Assembly: GCA_016748015.1 (NCBI GenBank)
Contig: JAAOMT010000219.1
Span: 1 to 64,000 of the forward strand
Direction: 5' to 3'
DNA from: Geosiphon pyriformis
Taxonomy: Eukaryota; Glomeromycota; Glomeromycetes; Archaeosporales; Geosiphonaceae
Length of the DNA stretch: 64,000 nt
The translations under genes were made by a program, and so were the position numbers. Shown one piece after another: positions 37,046-47,158 of the stretch; position 1 is the stretch's first letter, and each line of letters opens with the position of its first letter. Below the pieces are notes generated by a model. The model made no database searches. It was not told the origin of the DNA and saw nothing but the letters and a program-made list of their open reading frames with translations.

Positions 37046-37897
37046 TGTTACAAGTAATTATTTGGAGTATTAAAACAAATAACAAACCTGTAACTTGGTG
37101 CTTGATTGATATTCTGGTGTTGATATCTGATAGTTTGGTTGATCTGAAAATGTTGTTGTGAAGTTTTTTGTATAATGGACAGAGATTCAATAGTTGTTTC
37201 AGTAGTCTTCTAGAATCACAATTCCATTGAATTTTTTTCTCAGTGTGGTGGCCAGTAATTTTTCTGGTAAGCTATTCTTAAATCTATGAGTGTTTTACCT
37301 TTGTTTCACGAGTCTTTTACCAGTTCCTATAACATCTATAATTCAGCATTTAATCTTTAATCAATTAGTAAACCCAAAAAAATAACAAAAAAGAAATAAA
37401 AGAAAAATACAAGAATATAACAAAATCAACAAAAACAATTGCAAGTTAGTATTCCGTTAATAGCCATGATCAAGAACTATTGTTCCAATGTAGTTAAATA
37501 TTAATTACTATCAACATGAAGTATTGATAATAGAGAGTGGATTTGAGATAGAGAATAATTATTTATTGATATTTGTAAGTTGAAAGGTTGCTTAGATTAA
37601 ATCTAAACTGAGAGGTCTATCTTTTCTACTTCTAATGCTACCACTATATATACATAATTGAGATTTCTCAATTCCTCAATTCTTCACACCAGGAACCCTG
37701 GAATTCCTGGAATCTTGCAATTTTTTTGAGAAGAATCCTGGAATTCTGGAATCCTGCAATTTCTTATATGAAAATCCTGAAATTTCTGGAATTCTGCAAT
37801 TCCTCTGAAAGGAATTCTGGAATTCTACATTTTACTATAGTTACTTCTGATTGGCTAATTTATATGCTAATATACTTTTTATATTTTATAAGTAACA
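37046..37897 (-). repeat. 5' LTR of Ty3-B (LTR family L2)
   Basis: TGTTACAAG ... AAGTAACA, 852 bp. Minisatellite of CCTGGAATTNCTGGAAT-like units at 37690-37825. Confidence 0.9.
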
Positions 37898-38939
37898 ATA
37901 TATAAAAAATCAGTTCTCAATTTTTTTGTAAAAGAATAAATCTTTTACTCTTCTGTTTAATTTCTTTCAGAATTTATTCATTTGATTAGTTTTTTGATTG
38001 CTTTGGTGTATTTAATTACAACTTCACCAGAATTTTGAGTTTTTTTTTTAATTTTATATGCTATTTTGAGATTAAAATGAGAGTTCTGAATTTGTTTTTA
38101 AACTAAGTAGTAAAAAAAGTATTTTCTTCTTCAGTATTTGTTAATGTTTATCTAATAATTTTTTGGTAAGTACCAACATCAGTTTTTTGTGAAAACCAAG
38201 TAGCAAAAGAGCCTTGAAAATAGCCACCAACAATTTGAAACTTATATTCTGCATTATACTAATATGTAGTGACTGCTTTTTTAAAATTATCTAACTATTT
38301 AATTGGGTTTTAAGCATTACTTTTAAATAGTTGTAATAAGATGTTGTTTCTTTACTCCAAAGCAGTTTGTATATTTTGAAGAACAGCTAGAATGTTTGTT
38401 TGCATAAGATTAATAGCTATTGGTTCAGGAGTAATAGTTTGTATAAAATGATCTGAATTACTTAAAAAAAAATTAAAAACAAAAGCAGTTTAGTAGCTTT
38501 CTTTTTCTGTTTTAAGAAAAGTTTCAGCTGATTGATGAACAGCAATCCAGATGTAAATTTGATGATTCAGATATTCAAAATCAAGAAACTATTGTTTAAA
38601 GATTGTTGAGTATAAAAGCTGATTAATGTTATTGTTTCTTTTTTCAAAATTGTTTTTAAAGTAAGTTTGGTTAAAAAAGTAAGTTGTATAGGCTGTATAG
38701 TTTTACCTGAGTGTTTATTTAGGAACCAGTTTCAAAAATCTTGGAAATGTTTACTGAATTGTTTTTCAACAAGAAAACAAATCAAACAGAAGAGCAAAAA
38801 ATTGAGTTCAATAAAGTTTAAATTGTTTTTGTTGTATGTTTCAAAGTGTTTTTTTAATTATTGTGACAGATATAAATAATCACTCATACAATAGAAAACA
38901 AAGTAGATTTTAACAACCTCATAGGAAACACCACTTTTA
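37898..38939 (-). pseudogene. Ty3-C gag, N-terminal part
   Basis: The minus strand near 38300-38100 reads YKFQIVGGYFQGSFATWFSQ, then KTDVGTYQKIIR and NTEEENTFFTT, a Ty3 gag capsid segment (the family has GAAATWF at this place). It continues with stops to ELIFYI at 37900, where Ty3-B cuts in; the next residues are found at 27956. Frame 38667-38879 on the + strand is a shadow. Confidence 0.75.
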
Positions 38940-40120
38940 TGTTATAGATTGGAGTAACAAGCTAACAGATAGCAAGAAAAAACAGAATTGTAGGGTAATA
39001 AAAGAAATCAAAGGAAATTCAACTTCAAAGAGCAAATTAAATGAGTATAAATTCAATGTGTGAGATCAGTCTCATAAAATATCTTAGTCACTATACTTTT
39101 CAAAAGATAACCAGAGAATCTAAAGATAGAAAGATAGTTCATACTGTTAACAAATGATCACACACTAGTATAATTCTATGTCTCACATTGGTGCTCTTAG
39201 AATTCAATATCAGATATCAAATATACTCTTCAGTTATGTTTTATTTAATAATTTTTAAATACTACAATTATACAAGTTAGAAAAAGAGTAAGTAAATACC
39301 AACAAGTAATCTTTTATTTCAAGATGTTCAGATACTTGAAAATAAGAAAAAGAAATTTAGTGATAAGAGAAGGATTGAGATAAAGTTGTTATTTTATTTT
39401 TTGATTTTTACATGCTTTTTTATAGCTAAAAGATTCATTACTTATATTATTATTAAAAGTGATCAATGACTAGGTCAATAATCAAGTTAATGATTAGGTC
39501 AATGATCAGGTCAATAATTAGGTCAATGGTCAGATTATTGATCAGATCACTATCTAAAAATAGAGTGGTTAATTATATGATATTAGTGGCTAATATATGT
39601 AATAATTAATAAGAAATATAGGTTTTAACTATAACACTGTCAACAAATAATAACACACTAGTATAATTCTATGCCTCATATTAATGCTCTTAGAATTCAA
39701 TATTAGGTATTAAATATGCTTTTCAGTCATGTTTATTCAATAATTTTCAAATGCTAGAATTATATAAATCAGAAAAATAATAAATAAATGCCAACAAATA
39801 ATTTTTATTCCAAAATATTCAGATACTTAAAGATAAAAAAAAAAAAATTAGCAAAAAAAGAAGGATTAAGATAAAGTTGTTATTTTATTTCTTTGCTTTT
39901 ATTAATTTATACATGGTTTTTTACAGCTAAAAAATCCATTATTTATATAGCTATTGAATGTAGTTAAAGATTAGATTTATGACTAGATTAATAATTAAGT
40001 CAATAATCAGGTCAAAAATCAGGTTAATAATTACTATTTAAAAATAGTGTGGATAATTATATAATATTAATAGCTAATACATATAATAATTAATAAAATA
40101 TATGGATTTTAACTATAACA
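38940..40120 (-). repeat. 5' LTR of Ty3-C with internal tandem duplication
   Basis: A complete L3 LTR (38940-39636, TGTTATAG ... CTATAACA, 697 bp) is followed directly by a second copy of its right-hand two thirds (39637-40120). The repeated units start CTGTTAAC at 39144 and CTGTCAAC at 39637 and both end CTATAACA. Target duplication ATAG follows only after the second unit, so the duplication belongs to this LTR. Each unit carries a 12-bp minisatellite (39458-39550, seven units of AGGTCAATGATC type, and about 39965-40040). Confidence 0.85.
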
Positions 40121-40640
40121 ATAGAATTATATTCAAAATTTTGTTTTAAAAAACTGGTTTTTGAGTTTGTAAATATATTTAATAAATTTAAAAAGACAAT
40201 TATATATATTATTATTTTTGTATAAAATATAATTATTTATTACAAGTTAAATATTTAGTTATTTAATACTAAATTATAAATATTTTATAAAATTTATAAT
40301 TTACTTATTAAAAATAGTTTAATAATTATTATTATTATAAAGTTAGTTTTAATAAAAATATTTTGGTTTTGTTTAGTTTTATTAACTTTTTAACTTTGGT
40401 GTTTTTTAAGTTTTATAATAATATTTATGTCTTTTATAATATAATATTGTTTTAATTAATTTAAATAATTAATTATATATAAAAAGAATATAAATCATAT
40501 TTATTTTAGAATTTGTATTTGTTTATATATTAAAGCAATAAAGTTTTTAAAAGTAAGCTGTAATTGTAAATTTTTTAACAATTTTTTTAATAATGTATAA
40601 ATAATAATAATAAAACATTATATTGCCTAATTATTTTTTA
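40121..40640. other. AT-rich stretch, no gene seen
   Basis: Only AT-rich sequence with short runs; no open frame of note. Confidence 0.5.
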
Positions 40641-40649
40641 TGGCTGTTA

Positions 40650-41235
40650 TAAAACTCAGATTTTACAAATAGCTGCGAATCACGTGCAACTAGCCCGAGC
40701 CAGCCACAGAAACTCCTGTCACATCACGTGACAAATAATGACTCAAAAACAGAAGCACCAGAAAAAAATTTCATCCGACCACGCGACCCAGCATAAACCT
40801 GGCAAACACTACACGACGAACCCACAGAAGCGACGCCAGCAAGACCAGCCAACTCCCCACCAAGCAGCGCTCCATTCCTTTATAGTTCAACACGCAACTT
40901 CGCCCTAAGCAACGATGAGAAACAACCAAGAACCGGACGAACTCCACCACCTTAGGCACGTCCAACTTAGCTGAACCAAAAGCCCTAGATGCATCGCTTA
41001 CCCAAGACTTGAACACAAACCCCTTTGCCAGAGCAGTGTACAACTCCACAGCAGAAGAGGACCCAGACGAGTCAAGATGAGCCGACCAAACACAAAGGTC
41101 CTGCAAAATCCTAGAATCGGACAGACCAGCGAAATGCCATCAAGAACTATACCCCTTCTCTCCAAAACATCCCCAGCACACGTAAAGACGTGATCAGACG
41201 AATCCAAACCACCAAGCAATAAATATAATTTTGTA
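40650..41235 (-). pseudogene. 5'-truncated LINE fragment (family delta), ORF2 C-terminus
   Basis: Minus-strand frames 41219-40998 and 41106-40771 together give the C-terminal part of a LINE ORF2: GGLDSSDHVFTCAGDVLE (the zinc-binding region after RNase H, compare EISDHVFSC in LINE alpha), then a frame change, then AVELYTALAKGFVFKSWV (compare SMAICKGFVFNEWY). It is GC-rich compared with its surroundings (about half G+C), so it is likely a young insertion, cut at the 5' side at about 41235 as is common for LINEs. No clear poly-A tail or target duplication was found. Confidence 0.75.
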
Positions 41236-42005
41236 TATTTAAATTATAAATTATAGATTAAATTTATAAAAATATAAAATCAAAAAAAACTTATTAACTT
41301 AAATTATTTTATATTAAAAAACCAAAATATTAATATTATTACAAAAGTAATATGCTAAAGAAAAATTGTATGAATTCAATATATGAAATTAGTCTCTTAA
41401 TTGTTATTTTTTTAAAGGATCAGGAAGGCTATGCAAAAAAGTGAGGTAAAACTAAAGAATTAGAAACAATTAGAAAAAGAAAGCAATTCGAGCCGAATAT
41501 CACCGATGTGATTGATTCCTACTGTGTTAGTAACTGAAAAAAAAAGAATGTTAAATATATTGCAAGAAAATGAGTTTTAAATTTCTCGAATTTTCTGTCG
41601 CGCTCACGCTTTATATGATAATCATAATAATAATCATAATAATGCCAATTTAAAAACGTTTGGAGGAATATTCTAAACAAGATATCAGTGATTAATTCCA
41701 AGAAAAGACCAATTGCCGCTTCTGTAATTTACATTTCCTCTTTGGCTTTATCATCCCTCAATGATGTTATATTATCTCTTTCCATTACCTCAAAATGACT
41801 CGACTAAGAGGTCAAATTAAGAATTGATAAATTAGAGAGCTCGAGACAGGATAAAACGGTTAGGTCCTTGGTCTATAAATTCACGTTGTCGTGCCAAAAT
41901 GAGCCAAATCCAAAATCATCCAAACTTTATTTCTTTGAAAGGCTTTCTTACCTTAGAAAACTCATTCACAGCTAGCCATCACATCTCCTTTTCAGGCATT
42001 GAACC
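41236..42005. other. Intergenic region before the host gene block
   Basis: Composition changes here from AT-rich transposon to mixed sequence. 41367-41420 resembles a piece of the L3 LTR (AATTCAATATATGAAATTAG), weakly. The rest has no gene that I can see and should hold the promoter of the gene at 42006. Confidence 0.4.
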
Positions 42006-42683
42006 ATGAGTGGCCTCCTAATAAAGGTGGAGACTTGGGTTAGGCCGTCAAATTTGGCTCTTGTCCAAGGTGGAATATATCTTTTTGAAGGTATTACTTT
42101 GTGCTTTATGCCAAGTCGTATTGTCGAAAATTTGGTGAGCGATTGGATTTGCAAGTTTTTCAAAAAAAAAAGACGTTTCAATTTAAAAGTAGATACTTGG
42201 AATTTTCATTATTCCTTTGACAGAAGTTTCCTGCTTTGGGTATTGATAAGCCTGAATTGTGCTCGGCCTACAAGATTATTGGGCTTTACTTGGTAGTGCA
42301 TTGTTCAGAATTAATATTTTATTACCGTTAAAATCCCAGACTTGCCATATTGTCTACGTGTTTATTAGATGTCTTTGGCTCATTATTATATAACTGCTAG
42401 CAGTCGCAATAACGAAAGCTTTATGGCCAATTCAAGTAAGTCCTAGTATCGCATTAAAAATCTCTCTTTTATATAGACCTTTGTTTTTAAAATGGCTCGG
42501 CTAATCTTTTTGATTATAGTTATGAACCGCGCCATTATTTTTGGGGGTATGGCAGTATTGAGATATTTCCATGATGTTCCGAACGGCTTCCTTTACATTG
42601 CAGGTCTTGATGTTTTTCTTGCATTGATGAACTACATGTCCCTTGAACGTTTTGGTAAAGCAAAAGGTCGTCGTCGTGAATAA
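42006..42683 (+). CDS. Small multi-pass membrane protein, four exons
   Basis: Not in one frame; I assemble exons 42006-42134, 42251-42292, 42369-42435 and 42520-42683, with introns GTGAGC..AAG, GTAGTG..TAG and GTAAGT..TAG. Phases agree and give 133 residues. Four hydrophobic stretches are visible: around residues 18-34 (LVQGGIYLFEGITLCFM), 65-78, 80-94 (after the joint FMANSIMNRAIIFGGMAVLR) and 98-115 (GFLYIAGLDVFLALMNYMSL). The tail FGKAKGRRRE is basic, a cytosolic or matrix-side signature. The overall plan recalls short four-helix membrane proteins of bacteria and fungi, but I do not recognise a named family. AATAAA overlaps the stop codon (42679-42684). GC content and introns match the two genes that follow, so a host gene is likely. 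Confidence 0.6.
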
Positions 42684-43232
42684 AGAAATGGAAATAACCT
42701 TAAAGGGGAAAGATAGGAGCGGTGAAAAAGCCCTGCAGAATTCAATGCTAACATTTACACATTATTTTTAAATATGTTACTTCAGTTTCACCCTAAAAAC
42801 TTTAAAGTCTCTAAGAGTAGTGAAAATAATTAGCTAACTAGTTTTTTTGAATGGTGGTTTGACCCAGAAATTCTAAAAAGGTAGTCTTGTAAATCTACCC
42901 AGGAAAGTTAATTCTAAATAACCAGTCCGAAATTGGCTCTTAAATTTCCGAAAGGGGCACTACTCTTTAGTATTAGAATTTATACCTCCTGCTAAATAGT
43001 AAAATTACGTAAGATCTGATAAACAGATACTGAGCCTTGGCAATTTTTTTTTTTTAATGGGAAAAAAAAACTTTAACTGACCGTGTTTACTAGATACCCA
43101 CACTCTCAATAGATTATTTAAATCTTTTGATTTCTACCTTTAATTTACAAGCTTTATTTCATAACGGTATGTATCCTCAAGTTTTTTCAGTTTTTCTCTT
43201 CACTTACTAATTCTTCTTAGGTATATATCCCT
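42684..43232. other. Intergenic, 0.55 kb
   Basis: No open frame. Presumably the 3' end of the upstream gene and the promoter and leader of the carrier gene; a pyrimidine-rich stretch with TTCTTCTTAG (about 43211-43220) just before the start could be an intron end in the leader. Confidence 0.4.
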
Positions 43233-45039
43233 ATGGATACTACGCTGGATACTGAAATGGAATGTTCAGAGCTCATAATGATCACGGACCATTTTAATGC
43301 CAAATATTTGCATCGTGACAATACCAATTTCAATCAGACGATATCTGCCAACAGTCTAACTCAACCACAACTTTCAATGCCTTTTAACTCGCAAGCAGCT
43401 GTTCTCCAGCAACAGTCAATATCATCACCTTTTCATAAAATGTTGGCAGCTTGTTCAGGCGCAATCATAACATCGATATTCAGTAAGGGTTGATAATGGT
43501 CATCAATTTTAACATCCTTGTTAAACTCATTATCCCGACTAAAATATATTCACTTAGATTTTGAATTTTTAACCAGCAACCCCCCTTGATGTAGTGAAAA
43601 CGCGCCTACAATTACAGCGCTCCTTCAACTCTTCCATACCGAAATCTTGTCGTAACCTTTTCTTTTCTTCCCAAAATACAAAACATCATCATCTCTCAAG
43701 CCAGGCTGCTGTTGGCTCATCCTTAAATTGCACTTGTCCTGCTACCTCCGCCGTTGCTACGCAAGTAGCTGCACGACAACTGAATGGCACTTTGGTACGT
43801 GCTTCATAATTTGAGATTTTGAATAAAATATCAATTTAAAAAGTTTCGTATCATATATAGGACGGCGTGGTTAAAATTGTGCGCTATGAAGGTATAACAT
43901 CTTTATGGAGAGGGCTTTCCCCGGCACTGCAAGTATCAACTTGTTTTTTAATCCTGAATTGAAAAAAATTATTATTTAAAATCTATGATATCCAACCTTC
44001 CTATAGGATTATGTCAGTCCCTGCAACGGTAATATATTTTGTTGGCTATGAATATTTACGTGATTTGATGTGGGCCAGGTGGAAAGGGAAAACTCCGGAA
44101 ACTTACGCACCTTTGTTAGCTGGAGCTACCGCAAGAAGCAAGTTGCTTTAATTTATTCATTTTACCGTCGACTGAGATTCTTTTACTTTATATTGAGTTT
44201 CTTTGCCTCAAACAGCAATTGCAGCCACGACAATATCTCCCATTGAACTTTTTCGAACAAGACTTCAAGGTCCCGAAGGGTCTAATGGTTTACGGGGTGT
44301 AATGAGTGGAGTGCAAAGTATGGTTCGTGCTAATGGGATCTCTTCATTATGGCGTGGGTTGGGTCCAACATTATGGAGAGACGTACCGTTCTCAGGTATT
44401 TGATTTCCGATTTTAATAATATACAGATTATTATCTTCAAAAAAAGACAAACTTTGACTTGTAATTTTCATCTCAGCGATTTATTGGTCGGGCTATGAGT
44501 TTATTAAAAGAAACATCAATAATCATGGCGATTTTAAATTGAGCGAGTTTGAGATTTCATTCGTAAGTGGGGCGACCTCTGGAATGGTACGTTAATATTG
44601 AATATAATACTACCGACTTTTAGGTTGAAAAATTGTCATCGTCATTTAATTAACCTATAAAAATTACTTAGATTGCAGCCATATTGACCACACCTTTTGA
44701 TGTTGCAAAAACTAAACGGCAGGTGGCTTCAAATAATGGTAATTTACAAGTTGTCATTAAATTCTCTGGAAAATAAAATTTTATTAATCAAGCCAATCAC
44801 TCTTAGTAAAACCTCACAGGATGTTCCATATTATGCGGACAGTAGTACAAGAAGAAGGATATTCAGGATTAATGCGAGGTAAAGAGACAACAATTCGGTC
44901 GTCGATTATTTTCCTCTTGATCTACTAATGTATATTCTTTTTATTCTTAGGCGTTGTTCCACGTATCGTTAAAATTGCACCAGCTTGCGCAATCATGATC
45001 AGTAGTTATGTTGCTTTTACTGCACCCAAGTCAATCTGA
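43233..45039 (+). CDS. MTM1: Mitochondrial carrier, MTM1/SLC25A39-40 type
   Basis: Nine exons give 394 residues in phase: 43233-43482, 43577-43794, 43861-43928, 44007-44137, 44216-44395, 44477-44586, 44672-44738, 44807-44878, 44951-45039. The three carrier signatures are TTPLDVVKTRLQLQ, ISPIELFRTRLQ and TTPFDVAKTKRQ, each followed by a W/Y-R-G type loop (SLWRGLSP, SLWRGLGPTLWRDVPFSGIY, GYSGLMRGVVPR). This is a six-helix inner-membrane transporter. PATVIYFVGYEYL, GATARTIAATTISPIELF and ISSY point to the MTM1/SLC25A39/40 branch, known for glutathione import into mitochondria and, in yeast, manganese loading of Sod2. The first matrix loop is long and has Cys residues (SCRN, NCTCP), as in that branch. 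Introns 3 and 4 start with GCAAGT. The last residues (VAFTAPKSI) are unlike the family, so the final exon end is less certain. Confidence 0.88.
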
Positions 45040-45202
45040 AAAAAGATTGAGGAATCACATGAAATCTTTAGTATCTTTCTTCCAATTGAAACACAACATG
45101 ACTATTCATTTGATGACTTTCATAGGTAATTTCAAATTTCGGGATAATTTTGAATATTTGATGTATCGTCAATGTACTGAGGTATCAATATAACCATGGG
45201 TT

Positions 45203-47158
45203 TCACATCTTGGCCTTGAAAGGGTTTCCATTCCATCTTTCTTTCAGGATATCTATAATGTTTTTAGTGGATATTGCCGATGTTTCCATCGTCTTCAGAA
45301 GGTATAACAGAAAAGGAACACGGGTTAAAAGACCAAGATAGTTAGAAAGTATTTTTTAGTTGATAAAAATTACAAAGAACTCACCGATATAAACGGTTCA
45401 AAACTATTAGGGTAAAAGAAATTCTCGTCGGGTTCAACCTGAGGAAAGGTTTGATTTGGAAGCAATCGCGGGTAAGCTTTCCAGACCTTAAAATAAGTCC
45501 ATGAGCGATCCAAAAAAATTTGACCGAGTAATTCATTTGTCATTTCATGGGGTGAAAATATCTTGCAAAGACGTTCTCCATTTTCTAGCAGATACTGACA
45601 TCCTATACTGAAAAAGTCGGTTTTACCGCTATTAGTCGTTAAAATAAAAGCAGGCACATCATCATCTTTCACGCAGCCGAAATAAGCTGGATTCACGTGC
45701 CCAGCGATCAAAGTGACATGGAGTGTGGTATATGGAATTTTTTCAATTTTAAAGTTGATATTTTCAAATTCAATTCCTGTAAATTGCTACAAAAAATGAA
45801 AGAAAAAAACTCAAAATGAATATCTTGAAAACCATCAATTTCAAAAAATAAAAGTCCATAATATACTTACAATTGGTGCAGCCAGGATAACTGCATCGAA
45901 AATATCTGAATCCCCATGCTGCGTTACCACGGAGTACTTGGGGCTGATACCGAATCTCTCGTTTACTGGCAACTTTATTATTTTTACCACGGAAGTTTGA
46001 AGTTTAACCTTCGCACCAGAGTGCTTTGCCCATTTTTCGAAGATTTGAAAATTCCCACCCTTAATGCTTTTGGCTCCCTGAGGTGCCAAGGATATGAATC
46101 CACCCATAGCGTGAATTTGATTCAAATTCGAAGCATAATTAACCCGTGTCGCCGGTTCAACAAAATGCTGTAGGTAAAGGGGATATAAGCTTTTCATTTC
46201 GATAAAATAATATTCGGCAGATTTTTCATGCTCTGTGCGTAGGTCAAGTTGATCCACAGCCGACTCGATACAGGTGAATGGATCTTCGAATTGATAAATC
46301 TTCATAAACTTCGTGATGGTAGCTTTTACCATATTTCGGACCTAAGTCAATGAAATATAAAATCAAATATTGAAATATATTACTATATTAGCTCCACAAT
46401 TACCATGACCTCTAACCATAAATTACGATTTTATCTCTGGGGGTAATCGAACCGGGATTATACAAAGCGCCTGCATTTTCAAACTATCATTATAAAATAC
46501 CTTGAGAGGCGCCCATCCATATTTCCAAAGAATTTTAACCATGTCCCAATAAGAATAAGAAGATTCTTCGAACACAAGTTGTTCGCCATCCCATCTAATA
46601 TATTTAGATTTAGATTTTTCGGTGAAAACAGAATAATTAAAAGGGTCAATCTAAAAATTATTTACTCACATACCAACTCGAGCTCCAGGAAATTCTCCGC
46701 CAAACTTGGTGAATTCTAAGCCAAATCTTTTGGCGGAATTAAATAAATGGAGGTTCGCATCAATAAAAATCGAAGCGCCCACTTCTATAATGTATTCTTT
46801 CTCATCGCGTTTTAACGTAACAGTGGTACTTCGCCCTCCGACATAGTTGGATTTTTCGAAAATGGTGGATTCTACTTGTATGGAGGAATTCCCAAAGGCT
46901 TCTGATATCCAATATGCAGCCGAGGTTCCTCCAGCACCAGCACCTAGAGAGTGGAAACCCTCAATAATAAAACTATGAAACATGTAAAGCAAAAATATGA
47001 AATAATTACTTGCCAATAATTGCAACTTTTTTTGCCTTTGCACGATGAGGGACTTCAATGTGAGCGATAAGTCGTACCGAGGCAAAGGTGGTATAGAAAA
47101 TCAATAGCAACAAGGAAAGGAAAAATACCGAACGGACCAGTGGCTGCGTATACTTCAT
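45203..47158 (-). CDS. Prenylcysteine oxidase/lyase (PCYOX family), six exons
   Basis: Exons on the minus strand: 47158-47014, 46943-46670, 46594-46501, 46341-45867, 45776-45385, 45292-45203; 489 residues, near the ~500 usual for the family. Residues 9-27 are a hydrophobic N-terminal signal or anchor (SVFFLSLLLLIFYTTFA). VAIIGAGAGGTSAAYWI is the FAD-binding Rossmann motif. YVGGRSTTV, GASIF, DGEQLVFEESSYSYWD, GGFISLAPQGAKSIKGGN and VNPAYFG are lyase-family blocks; FEPFIS and TMETSAISTKNIIDIL end the protein. The enzyme oxidises the thioether of prenylcysteine, freeing the isoprenoid aldehyde, in the lysosome or vacuole. Intron 1 has a GC donor (GCAAGT). The exon 4-5 joint (GTATAT..ACAG) was chosen for phase and is the least sure; a better looking GTAAGT 3 bp upstream breaks the frame. 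It faces the carrier gene tail to tail, 163 bp apart. Confidence 0.88.

Larger units (their letters stand above)
27957..37897 (-). mobile_element. Ty3-B: full-length Ty3 element with dUTPase
   Basis: A 9.9 kb element with L2 LTRs of 851 and 852 bp at 27957-28807 and 37046-37897, flanked by ACAT (27953-27956) and ATAT (37898-37901). The coding sense is minus. The order is 5' LTR, gag (~37000-34900), protease (34359-34904), dUTPase (32614-33396), reverse transcriptase (~32300-31375), RNase H (~31350-31000), integrase (~30840-29700), 3' LTR. A pyrimidine run on the + strand at 28808-28822 is the polypurine tract next to the 3' LTR. It is the best preserved and probably youngest Ty3 in the window, yet every domain has stops or lost catalytic residues. 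Confidence 0.9.
17927..40120 (-). mobile_element. Ty3-C: 22 kb nested Ty3 retrotransposon
   Basis: L3-family LTRs in the same orientation lie at both ends, and the 4 bp outside each end are identical (ATAG at 17923-17926 and 40121-40124), so this is one insertion. Own sequence on the minus strand, right to left: 5' LTR, gag N-terminal part (37898-38939), gag C-terminal part (27388-27956), protease (24597-25649), reverse transcriptase and integrase (20833-23639), 3' end (18596-19187), 3' LTR. The gaps are filled by four later insertions, each with its own short target duplication. Removing them and the duplications gives an element of roughly 8 kb. All coding parts are broken. Confidence 0.85.

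Noticed and set aside
41367-41420. Fragment of the L3 LTR next to the gene block
   Set aside because: The similarity covers only about 40 bp and has no LTR end or target duplication; kept only as a remark.
42492-42683. Separate 63-residue protein starting MARLIFLIIV
   Set aside because: The first 29 bases belong to an intron when the exon at 42369-42435 is joined in phase at 42520; the rest is exon 4 of the longer gene.
45916-46173. 85-residue + strand frame in the prenylcysteine oxidase gene
   Set aside because: Antisense shadow of exon 4.
46410-46480. tRNA-like T-arm (AATCCCGGTTCGATTACC on the minus strand) in intron 3 of the prenylcysteine oxidase gene
   Set aside because: The stem does not pair properly (CCCGG against ACCCC) and no 5' half, D-arm or acceptor stem is found, so at most it is a fragment.
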